Shown piece by piece: positions 7,189-14,770 of a DNA stretch of 27,300 nucleotides. Below the pieces are notes generated by a model that did not search any database, was not told the origin of the DNA, and was given only the letters and a program-made list of their open reading frames with translations. The translations under genes and the position numbers were made by a program. The stretch spans positions 1-27,300 of the forward strand of contig CALADI010000017.1 in the NCBI GenBank assembly GCA_937890525.1, written 5' to 3'. The stretch comes from an uncultured Clostridia bacterium (GTDB lineage: Bacteria; Bacillota; Clostridia; Oscillospirales; Oscillospiraceae). Within the stretch, counting starts at the first letter, position 1; each line of letters starts with the position of its first letter.

Positions 7189-9879
7189 GTGGGAGAAATA
7201 TATCGGGATCCGGAGCAGATACTTAGGCAAATCAAGACGGAGGAAGCGGCAAAATCCCGGGGCGTTTTGAAGATCTTCTTCGGATATGCCGCCGGAGTCG
7301 GAAAAACATTTGCCATGCTGGAGGCAGCACACACGGCAATGGCACAGGGTGTGGATGTGGTTTCGGGATACATAGAACCCCACACCCGTCCGGAAACCAT
7401 GGCACTGCGAAAGGGCCTTCCTTCTTTGCCGACCCGCTGGGTGGAGCATGGACAGGTGCAGCTTCAGGAGTTTGACTTGGATGCGGCGCTTCGCAGAAAA
7501 CCGGCCTTGATTTTGGTGGATGAACTTGCGCACACCAATGCGCCGGGCAGCAGAAATGCCAAGCGCTATCAAGATGTGGAAGAACTTTTGCGGGCGGGCA
7601 TCAGCGTTTATACCACGGTCAATGTGCAGCATATTGAGAGTTTGAATGATATGGTGGAATCCATCACCGGCATCTCTGTTCGTGAGCGCATCCCGGATTC
7701 CGTGTTTGACCGCGCCGATCAGGTGGATATCGTGGATATTGAGCCGCAGGAGCTGATCGATCGGCTCAAAAGCGGAAAGGTCTACCGCCAGCAGCAGGCG
7801 CATAGAGCAATGGAGAATTTCTTCACCATTGAAAATCTGACAGCGCTGCGGGAAATTGCTCTGCGGCGGTGTGCAGACCGGGTCAATCGAAAAAAAGCCT
7901 ATTCCGGCGGGCAAAACGAGGAGTATCACACGGAGGAGCATGTTCTGGTATGCCTATCTTCCTCCCCGTCCAATGCCAAAATCATTCGCACAGCATCCAG
8001 AATGGCACAGGCATTCAAAGGTACGCTGACGGCTCTGTTTGTGGAGACACCCGATTTCCCGGCAATGGGGGCGGAGGATCTGCAAAGACTGCGTTCCAAT
8101 CTGCGATTGGCGGAGCAGCTGGGGGCAAAAATCGAAACGGTATATGGGACGGATGTCTCTTTCCAAATTGCAGAGTTTGCTCGACTGTCGGGGGTATCCA
8201 AGATCGTGATCGGACGGAGTTCTGCAAAAAAGAGCAGGATCTTAGGAAAGCAGACACTCACGGAAAAGCTGATTTCCACAGCCCCATATCTTGACATTTA
8301 TATCATTCCGGATGCGGCCGCCTGCGTGCCATACGCGCCGCACAAGACTCACTCCGGGGTGTTTTCGGGGACGGATCTATTCAATACCGTGGCGATATTG
8401 ATCCTTGCAAGCTGTATCGGTGGGATCTTTGACCGCCTTGGATTTGAAGAGGCCAATATCATTACAGTTTATGTCCTGGGTGTTTTGATCACATCCGTTG
8501 TGACAAGAAATCGGATCTATAGCCTATGCTCGTCCGTGGTCAGCGTTTTTGTGTTCAATTTCCTGTTTACAGAGCCGAGATTTAGTCTGCAAGCTTATGA
8601 CAGGGGATATCCGGTTACCTTCTTTGTTATGTTCCTTGCGGCTTTCTTGACCAGCTCATTGGCGGTCAAACTCAAAGAACACGCAAGACAATCGGCGCTG
8701 GTGGCATACCGCAATAAGATCCTCTTTGATGTCAACCAGTCGCTTCAGCAGGCAAAAGACCGGGATGACATCCTGCAATCTACGGCAAAGCATTTGACCA
8801 GATTGCTTCAGCGGGATATCGTCATCTACCCGGCATCAGACGGGAAACTTCAGTCCCCAAGGATCTATTTTCAGAACCCTGAGGGTGGAGACGCTTCGTG
8901 TTATACCAACGAGAGCGAACGGGCGGTGGCGCTCTGGGTGCTGAGGAACAACAAGCATGCAGGCGCAACGACCCAGACCCTGTGCAATGCGAAATGCCTG
9001 TATCTGGCAATACGGATCAATCAGCAGGTCTACGGTGTGACAGGGATCTGCGTGGGGGCAGTGCCGCTGGATAGTATGGAAAAGAGCATGACCCTGTCTA
9101 TTTTGGGGGAATGCGCTCTGGCGCTGGAAAATGAGCAGAATTCCCGGGAAAAGGAAGCGGCGGCTTTGCTGGCAAAGCAGGAGCAGCTCAGAGCCAATCT
9201 GCTGCGGTCGATCTCCCATGACCTGCGAACGCCGCTGACCTCGATTTCCGGCAATGCCAGCAATTTTCTTGCCAATGGGGATCAGATGGATGATGCAACC
9301 AAGCACCAGCTTTTTATGGATATTTACGATGATTCCATGTGGCTGATCAATCTGGTGGAGAATCTTCTGTCCGTTTCTCGATTGGAAGAAAATCATCTGA
9401 ATCTGCATTTCAACTCGGAATTGGTCTGCGATGTGATCGAGGAAGCGCTGAAGCATATCAACCGCAAGCGCGTGCATTACCACATATCTGTTCATCATGA
9501 GAATGAACTGCTTTTGGCAAAAATGGATGCCAAGCTGATCGTTCAGGTCATCATCAATCTGGTGGATAATGCCATCAAGTACACCCCGGAGGGCAGCAGC
9601 ATACAGATTTCCACAAGAGCTGTGGAAGACAAGGCGGTTATCGAGGTAGCGGACAACGGCGAAGGCATCCCGGATGAGATGAAAGATAAGATCTTTGATA
9701 TGTTCTATTCCGGTGCAAATAAGATCGTGGACAGCCGCCGCAGCCTTGGCTTAGGGCTTTCTTTGTGCAAATCCATTGTTTCGGCCCATGGAGGGGAGAT
9801 CAAAGTCTCGGACAACAGCCCCCATGGAGCGGTATTCACATTTACACTACCGATTGAGGAGGTTACACTCTATGAATAA
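7189..9879 (+). CDS. kdpD: KdpD, sensor histidine kinase for potassium/osmotic stress
   Basis: An 896-aa kinase (E. coli 894). Order: KdpD N-terminal domain with Walker A GYAAGVGKT (32-40) and ILVDELAHTNAPG; a universal-stress-protein-like domain (about 250-370); four membrane helices (about 394-490); a GAF-like region; HisKA with SISHDLRTP (H677 phospho-acceptor); HATPase with NLVDNAIKYTP, DNGEGIP and GLGLSLCKSIV. In the USP domain S257-x-S259, 20 residues, then LTALF (280-284) resembles the c-di-AMP motif SxS-X20-FTAxY of S. aureus KdpD. GTG 7189 is chosen for its ribosome binding site (AGGGGGAGAA, 7174-7183). An upstream TTG lies within the promoter. The stop overlaps the kdpE start by 8 nt. 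Confidence 0.97.
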   Translation: MGEIYRDPEQILRQIKTEEAAKSRGVLKIFFGYAAGVGKTFAMLEAAHTAMAQGVDVVSGYIEPHTRPETMALRKGLPSLPTRWVEHGQVQLQEFDLDAALRRKPALILVDELAHTNAPGSRNAKRYQDVEELLRAGISVYTTVNVQHIESLNDMVESITGISVRERIPDSVFDRADQVDIVDIEPQELIDRLKSGKVYRQQQAHRAMENFFTIENLTALREIALRRCADRVNRKKAYSGGQNEEYHTEEHVLVCLSSSPSNAKIIRTASRMAQAFKGTLTALFVETPDFPAMGAEDLQRLRSNLRLAEQLGAKIETVYGTDVSFQIAEFARLSGVSKIVIGRSSAKKSRILGKQTLTEKLISTAPYLDIYIIPDAAACVPYAPHKTHSGVFSGTDLFNTVAILILASCIGGIFDRLGFEEANIITVYVLGVLITSVVTRNRIYSLCSSVVSVFVFNFLFTEPRFSLQAYDRGYPVTFFVMFLAAFLTSSLAVKLKEHARQSALVAYRNKILFDVNQSLQQAKDRDDILQSTAKHLTRLLQRDIVIYPASDGKLQSPRIYFQNPEGGDASCYTNESERAVALWVLRNNKHAGATTQTLCNAKCLYLAIRINQQVYGVTGICVGAVPLDSMEKSMTLSILGECALALENEQNSREKEAAALLAKQEQLRANLLRSISHDLRTPLTSISGNASNFLANGDQMDDATKHQLFMDIYDDSMWLINLVENLLSVSRLEENHLNLHFNSELVCDVIEEALKHINRKRVHYHISVHHENELLLAKMDAKLIVQVIINLVDNAIKYTPEGSSIQISTRAVEDKAVIEVADNGEGIPDEMKDKIFDMFYSGANKIVDSRRSLGLGLSLCKSIVSAHGGEIKVSDNSPHGAVFTFTLPIEEVTLYE

Positions 9880-10564
9880 AATTTCGATCCTTGTGGTGGA
9901 GGACGATTCCTCGGTGAAGAATCTGATGACAACCACACTCCGCACTCACGGCTATCATTTCCTCACTGCCCCCAACGGACAATCGGCAATTATGCAGGCA
10001 TCCTCCTACAGACCGGACATTGTGCTGTTGGATCTGGGGCTCCCGGATATGGACGGGATTGAGGTGATCCGTAATATCCGAAGCTGGTCGAATCTGCCCA
10101 TTATTGTGATCAGCGCGCGTAGTGAGGATTCGGATAAAATCGATGCACTGGATGCCGGGGCAGATGACTATTTGACAAAACCGTTTTCTGTGGAAGAGCT
10201 TTTGGCACGGCTGCGGGTGACCCAGCGGCGATTAAGCATGATGGTCGGGGAAACGGAAACACCTGTTTTTCAAAATGGGGATCTGAAAATCGATTATTCG
10301 GCTGGGTGTGCATGGATCGGGAGCGAGGAACTGCATTTGACGCCGATCGAATACAAGATCCTTTGCCTGCTTGCCCAAAATGTGGGAAGAGTCTTGACCC
10401 ACACATATATCACCCAGCATGTCTGGGGACACAGTTGGGACAATGATATATCGTCTCTGCGGGTATTTATGGCTACCCTGCGGAAAAAACTGGAAAACGG
10501 GGAGGATTCTCCGCAGTATATCCAGACCCACATTGGGGTGGGATATCGGATGATTCGTGTCTAG
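9872..10564 (+). CDS. kdpE: KdpE, OmpR-family response regulator
   Basis: A 230-aa two-domain regulator. The receiver domain has the acidic pair D11/D12, the phosphorylated aspartate D54 in VLLDLGLPDMDG, and K103 in YLTKPF. The C-terminal winged helix (about 130-228) has HLTPIEYKILCLL and the GVGYRM end typical of OmpR/PhoB proteins. It should activate kdpFABC when phosphorylated by KdpD. ATG 9872 follows TGAGGAGG and overlaps the kdpD stop by 8 nt, so translation is probably coupled. It ends with TAG, showing that TAG serves as a normal stop in this genome. Confidence 0.97.
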   Translation: MNKISILVVEDDSSVKNLMTTTLRTHGYHFLTAPNGQSAIMQASSYRPDIVLLDLGLPDMDGIEVIRNIRSWSNLPIIVISARSEDSDKIDALDAGADDYLTKPFSVEELLARLRVTQRRLSMMVGETETPVFQNGDLKIDYSAGCAWIGSEELHLTPIEYKILCLLAQNVGRVLTHTYITQHVWGHSWDNDISSLRVFMATLRKKLENGEDSPQYIQTHIGVGYRMIRV

Positions 10565-10616
10565 AAAAAAGATTCTGGGCAGCGGCAAATACACCCGGAA
10601 AGAAAAGCAGAAAAAT

Positions 10617-10650
10617 CGGCTCAGTCCATCTCCGTGGACTGAGCCGTTTC
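10617..10650 (+). terminator. Terminator of kdpDE
   Basis: A 12-bp perfect stem (CGGCTCAGTCCA, 10617-10628, with 10635-10646) and 6-nt loop followed by TTTC lies 52 nt after kdpE. It faces the tRNA terminator on the other strand. Confidence 0.75.
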
Positions 10651-10660
10651 GCATATGCAT

Positions 10661-10692
10661 AAAAACGGAGCAAGCGATCATCGCTTGCTCCG
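10661..10692 (-). terminator. Terminator of tRNA-Leu
   Basis: On the minus strand CGGAGCAAGCG and its complement form an 11-bp stem (10682-10692 with 10666-10676) around ATGAT, followed by TTTTT. It begins 4 nt after the tRNA CCA end. Confidence 0.85.
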
Positions 10693-10696
10693 ACAA

Positions 10697-10779
10697 TGGT
10701 GCGAGAGATGGGACTCGAACCCACACGGCATAACCACACGCACCTCAAACGTGCTTGTCTACCATTCCAACACTCTCGC
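10697..10779 (-). tRNA. tRNA-Leu (anticodon GAG)
   Basis: The minus strand folds into a class II tRNA of 83 nt. The acceptor stem is GCGAGAG with CTCTCGC. The D-stem is TTG/CAA. The anticodon arm is CACGT-TTGAGGT-GCGTG with GAG at 34-36. The variable arm is short for a class II tRNA, and the T-arm is GTGGG-TTCGAGT-CCCAT. The discriminator is A, and CCA is encoded (10697-10699). It reads CUC/CUU leucine codons. It is a single-gene unit with its own promoter and terminator. Confidence 0.95.
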
Positions 10780-10791
10780 GAACACTAGGCA

Positions 10792-10820
10792 ATTATACAG
10801 CCATAAACGGCATTTGTCAA
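10792..10820 (-). promoter_or_regulatory. Promoter of tRNA-Leu
   Basis: A consensus promoter on the minus strand: TTGACA (10815-10820), 17-bp spacer, TATAAT (10792-10797). The -10 element ends 12 bp before the mature tRNA 5' end. Confidence 0.85.
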
Positions 10821-10878
10821 CAGAATTATCACAACAAATCCCATATCACGAAAAAGGGGATCCGGAGGGCAAATCCTA

Positions 10879-10907
10879 TTGACAAAAAGAGGAAGATATG
10901 ATAAGAT
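10879..10907 (+). promoter_or_regulatory. Promoter of rpoBC
   Basis: TTGACA (10879-10884), 17-bp spacer and TAAGAT (10902-10907) give a predicted start near 10914 and a leader of about 165 nt to rpoB. An extended -10 (TG-A-TACTAT, 10922-10930) just downstream could be a second start. Confidence 0.7.
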
Positions 10908-10971
10908 TGTACTCCATACTGTGATACTATGCCCACATGGCAACCCCATCATGTAGTGACATACTAGCACA

Positions 10972-11020
10972 GGAGGGCGGAGTTGTCAAGTGGCACAAGA
11001 AAGAAACCTCCAACTCCGCC
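10972..11020 (+). promoter_or_regulatory. Structured rpoB leader with two competing hairpins
   Basis: GGCGGAGTTG (10976-10985) and CAACTCCGCC (11011-11020) form a perfect 10-bp inverted repeat with a 25-nt loop. GGAGG (10972-10976) can instead pair with CCTCC (11007-11011), which overlaps the first pairing by one base on each side. Both structures hide the only strong Shine-Dalgarno of the leader, the one serving the small GTG ORF at 10990. A regulatory role in rpoBC expression is inference. Confidence 0.45.
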
Positions 11021-11130
11021 AAGCGTATCATAATCAACAACACAATACTCCGGCTTATCGCCGAAAGAAAGGCTGTGATGATCCATATGGCAATGGTCAA
11101 GGACCAGTTGTTTGGCAAGACCGTGCGTAA
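10990..11130 (+). CDS. Possible 46-aa leader ORF overlapping the rpoB start
   Basis: GTG 10990 opens a 46-codon frame, different from the rpoB frame, that stops at 11128-11130, inside rpoB. AGGAGG lies 13 nt upstream, and a second purine-rich stretch GGCGGAG 7 nt upstream. The product would be hydrophilic, rich in Gln, Asn and Arg (starts AQERNLQLRQAYHNQQ), with no known domain. The ribosome binding site lies in the leader hairpin. It may be a leader peptide coupling translation to rpoB, or chance. Confidence 0.3.
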   Translation: MAQERNLQLRQAYHNQQHNTPAYRRKKGCDDPYGNGQGPVVWQDRA

Positions 11131-14100
11131 GAGCTACGCAAAGTACGAAGAGATCCTGGAAATGCCCAATATGCTCAAGATCCAGAAGGACTCCTATAAG
11201 TGGTTCCTGGAAGAGGGTCTGCGGGAAGTGTTCAAGGATGTTGGCTCCATCACCGATTTCTCCGGTAAGCTTGAGCTGAGTTTCCTGGATTTTTCCATGG
11301 ACGAGAAGCCCAAGTACACCATCGAGGAATGCAAGGAGCGGGACGCCACCTACGCCAAGCCCATCAAGGTGCGGGTCCGTCTGCGTAACACCGAGACCGA
11401 TGAAATCAAAGAGCAGGAAATCTTCATGGGCGATTTCCCCATCATGACCAACGGCGGTACCTTTGTCATCAATGGCGCCGAGCGTGTCATCGTCTCCCAG
11501 ATCGTTCGTTCCCCCGGTATGTACTACGGTCACGAGGTGGACAAGGCGGATCAGCATACCTACACCGCCACCGTCATTCCTTACCGTGGCGCATGGCTGG
11601 AGTACGAGACCGATGCATCCGATGTGCTGTGGGTCCGGATCGATAAAAACCGCAAGCTGCCCATCACCTGTCTGATCCGCGCCATGGGCGTTAAGACCGA
11701 CGAGGAGATCAAGGAACTCTTCGGTGAGGATGCCCGCATTCTGGCAACCATCGAAAAGGATCCCTGCAAGACCCGTGAGGAGTCCCTGCTGGAGATCTAC
11801 CGCCGCCTGCGTCCCGGCGAGCCTCCCACGGTGGAGACTGCCATTGCCCATCTGGAGGGGCTGCTGTTTGATGCCCGCCGGTATGATGTCAGCAGAGTCG
11901 GCCGCTATAAGTTCAACAAGAAGATGGACATCTGGAGCCGCCTGTCCGGTCAGGTGGTGGCAGAGCCCATCGTAGATCCCATGACCGGCGAGATCTTGGC
12001 TATGCCCGGCGAGGTGCTGGATCGCGCCCGTGCCCACGAGATCAGCGACCGCGGCGTCAACACCGCTGTGGTTCAAGTGGGCGATCATCTGGTGAAGATC
12101 TTCGCCAACGACATGGTGGATATGTCCAAGTTTGTGGACTTCGATCCTGCCGAGTACGGCATCCGAGAGAAGGTTCGTTTCTCTGTGCTGAAGGAGATGC
12201 TGGATACCGTTCCCGCCGACGGCTGGAAGGATGCCATTGCCGAGCGCATGGATGATCTGATCCCCAAGCACATCATCGTGGACGACATCCTTGCCTCCAT
12301 CAACTATCTGAACTGTGTGGCCATGGGTGTGGGCATTCCCGATGACATCGACCATCTGGGCAACCGCCGCCTGCGCTGCGTGGGCGAGCTGCTGCAGAAC
12401 CAGTTCCGCATCGGCTTCAGCCGTCTGGACCGTGTGATCCGGGAGCGTATGACCGTGCAGGATCTGGATGCCGTTACCCCCCAGAGTCTGATCAACATCC
12501 GTCCTGTGACTGCGGTCATCAAGGAGTTCTTCGGCTCCAGCCCCCTGTCTCAGTTCATGGATCAGAACAACCCCCTGGCAGAGCTGACCCACAAGCGTCG
12601 TCTGTCCGCTCTGGGCCCCGGCGGTCTGAGCAGAGAGCGCGCTTCTTTCGATGTCCGAGATGTACACTACACCCACTACGGCCGTATGTGCCCCATCGAG
12701 ACCCCCGAAGGTCCCAACATCGGTCTGATCAACTATCTGGCCACCTTTGCCAAGATCAACGACTTTGGCTTCATCGAGGCACCTTACCGCAAGGTGGATA
12801 AGGAGACCGGTTTCGTGACCCGTGAGGTCGCCTACATGACCGCCGATGTAGAGGATGATTTCTACATTGCACAGGCCAACGAGCCGCTGGATGAAAACGG
12901 CTGCCTTGCCAATGCCCGTATCACCTGCCGTCACCGCAACGAGATCATCGAGGTGGATCGCAATGTGATCGATTACATCGATGTTTCCCCCAGAATGATG
13001 GTCTCTGTGGCTACCGCATTCATTCCCTTCCTGCAGAACGACGACGCGAACCGTGCTCTGATGGGTGCGAACATGCAGCGTCAGGCAGTTCCTCTGCTGA
13101 CCACCGAGGCTCCCATCGTTGCCACCGGTATGGAGCACCGCTCCGCCGTGGACTCCGAGGTGTGCATCAAGGCTCAGGGTGACGGTGTCGTTTCCGCAGT
13201 TTCTGCCGACAGCATCACCGTGCGCTACGATGACGGTCGGGTAGAGGATTACAAGCTGACCAAGTTTGCCCGCAGCAACGCCGGCACCTGCGTCAACCAG
13301 CGTCCCATCGTGGAAGCCGGGGAGCGGGTCACCACCGAGCAGATCATTGCCGACGGTCCTTCCACCTCTCAGGGTGAGGTCGCTCTGGGCAAGAATGTGC
13401 TCATCGGCTTCGTTACTTGGGAAGGCTACAACTACGAGGACGCCATCCTGCTCAACGAGCGTCTGGTTCGTGAGGATGTGTTTACTTCCATCCACATTGA
13501 GGAGCACGAGACCGAGTCCCGTGACACCAAGCTGGGACCGGAAGAGATCACCCGGGATATCCCCAATGTGGGTGAGGACACCCTGAAGGATCTGGACGAG
13601 AACGGCATCATCCGCATCGGCGCTGAGGTCCACTCCGGCGATTATCTGGTGGGCAAGGTCACGCCTAAGGGCGAGACGGAGCTGACCCCCGAGGAGCGTC
13701 TGCTCCGTGCTATCTTTGGCGAGAAGGTCAGAGAAGTCCGTGACACCTCTCTGAAGGTGCCCCACGGCGAAAGCGGCATCGTGGTGGATGTGAAGATCTT
13801 CACCAAGGAGAACGGCGACGAGCTGCCTGCCGGCGTGAACAAGTCCGTCCGTGTCTATATTGCCCAGAAGCGTAAGATCTCCGTGGGCGATAAGATGGCA
13901 GGCCGTCACGGCAACAAGGGCGTTATCTCCCGTGTGCTGCCGGAGGAGGATATGCCTTTCCTGCCCGACGGTACGCCGCTGGACATCGTGCTGAACCCGC
14001 TGGGCGTTCCTTCCCGTATGAACATCGGCCAGGTTTTGGAGGTCCACTTGGGCTACGCAGCCAAGACTCTGGGCTGGAAGGTGGCGACCCCCGTATTCGA

Positions 14101-14758
14101 CGGCGCCAACGAGAAGGACATCCGGGATACCCTGAAGCTGGCCGGTCTGCGTGAAGACGGCAAGACCATCCTGTACGATGGCCGTACCGGCGAGCCCTTC
14201 GACAATCTGGTTACCGTAGGCTACCCCTACTACCTGAAGCTGCACCATCTGGTCGACGATAAGATCCATGCCCGTTCCACCGGTCCGTACTCTCTGGTCA
14301 CCCAGCAGCCCTTGGGCGGCAAGGCCCAGTTCGGCGGCCAGCGCTTCGGCGAAATGGAAGTCTGGGCGCTGGAAGCTTACGGCGCAGCTTATACCCTGCA
14401 GGAGATCCTGACGGTGAAGTCCGACGATGTCACCGGTCGTGTCAAGACCTACGAGGCCATCGTCAAGGGCAACAATATCCCCGCCCCCGGCGTGCCCGAA
14501 TCCTTCAAGGTTCTGGTGAAGGAACTGCAGTCTCTGTGTCTGGACATCCGTGTGCTGGATGAGAACGGCAATGAGATCGAACTGAAGGACGAGGACGAAG
14601 ATGATGATGTGATCTACACCAGCGAATCCCACGGTGAGATCGTGACCGATACCAATGAGGTGCTGGATTCCGGCTTCGGCATTGATGAAGACAGCCCTGA
14701 AGATATTATGGATGTGTTCGGCGGACTGGAAGAAGACGCGGACACCACGGAAGAATAA
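11078..14758 (+). CDS. rpoB: RNA polymerase beta subunit
   Basis: About 1226 aa. The rifampicin region FFGSSPLSQFMDQNNPLAEL-THKRRLSALGPGG (about 484-516) has the wild-type Q, D, H and S at the classic resistance positions. Further conserved blocks are MCPIETPEGPNIGLI, GYNYEDAILLNERLV, GDKMAGRHGNKGV and GGKAQFGGQRFGEMEVWALE. The C-terminal 60 residues are an acidic tail. ATG 11078 is chosen for AGAAAGG (11066-11072) 5 nt upstream. ATGs at 11087 and 11093 (MVKDQLFG, matching the usual family start) are possible. The frame stays open to 10937, but that ATG has no ribosome binding site. rpoC follows after 12 nt. rplL is not upstream. Confidence 0.98.
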   Translation: MIHMAMVKDQLFGKTVRKSYAKYEEILEMPNMLKIQKDSYKWFLEEGLREVFKDVGSITDFSGKLELSFLDFSMDEKPKYTIEECKERDATYAKPIKVRVRLRNTETDEIKEQEIFMGDFPIMTNGGTFVINGAERVIVSQIVRSPGMYYGHEVDKADQHTYTATVIPYRGAWLEYETDASDVLWVRIDKNRKLPITCLIRAMGVKTDEEIKELFGEDARILATIEKDPCKTREESLLEIYRRLRPGEPPTVETAIAHLEGLLFDARRYDVSRVGRYKFNKKMDIWSRLSGQVVAEPIVDPMTGEILAMPGEVLDRARAHEISDRGVNTAVVQVGDHLVKIFANDMVDMSKFVDFDPAEYGIREKVRFSVLKEMLDTVPADGWKDAIAERMDDLIPKHIIVDDILASINYLNCVAMGVGIPDDIDHLGNRRLRCVGELLQNQFRIGFSRLDRVIRERMTVQDLDAVTPQSLINIRPVTAVIKEFFGSSPLSQFMDQNNPLAELTHKRRLSALGPGGLSRERASFDVRDVHYTHYGRMCPIETPEGPNIGLINYLATFAKINDFGFIEAPYRKVDKETGFVTREVAYMTADVEDDFYIAQANEPLDENGCLANARITCRHRNEIIEVDRNVIDYIDVSPRMMVSVATAFIPFLQNDDANRALMGANMQRQAVPLLTTEAPIVATGMEHRSAVDSEVCIKAQGDGVVSAVSADSITVRYDDGRVEDYKLTKFARSNAGTCVNQRPIVEAGERVTTEQIIADGPSTSQGEVALGKNVLIGFVTWEGYNYEDAILLNERLVREDVFTSIHIEEHETESRDTKLGPEEITRDIPNVGEDTLKDLDENGIIRIGAEVHSGDYLVGKVTPKGETELTPEERLLRAIFGEKVREVRDTSLKVPHGESGIVVDVKIFTKENGDELPAGVNKSVRVYIAQKRKISVGDKMAGRHGNKGVISRVLPEEDMPFLPDGTPLDIVLNPLGVPSRMNIGQVLEVHLGYAAKTLGWKVATPVFDGANEKDIRDTLKLAGLREDGKTILYDGRTGEPFDNLVTVGYPYYLKLHHLVDDKIHARSTGPYSLVTQQPLGGKAQFGGQRFGEMEVWALEAYGAAYTLQEILTVKSDDVTGRVKTYEAIVKGNNIPAPGVPESFKVLVKELQSLCLDIRVLDENGNEIELKDEDEDDDVIYTSESHGEIVTDTNEVLDSGFGIDEDSPEDIMDVFGGLEEDADTTEE

Positions 14759-14770
14759 GGAGGCGTGACA

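Noticed and set aside
10937..11077. N-terminal extension of rpoB starting at ATG 10937
   Set aside because: No Shine-Dalgarno precedes it, it lies at the promoter/leader boundary, and the added 47 residues do not resemble any RpoB N-terminus.
12527..12640. Rifampicin-resistance changes in rpoB
   Set aside because: The residues at the classic resistance positions (Q, D, H, S) are wild type.
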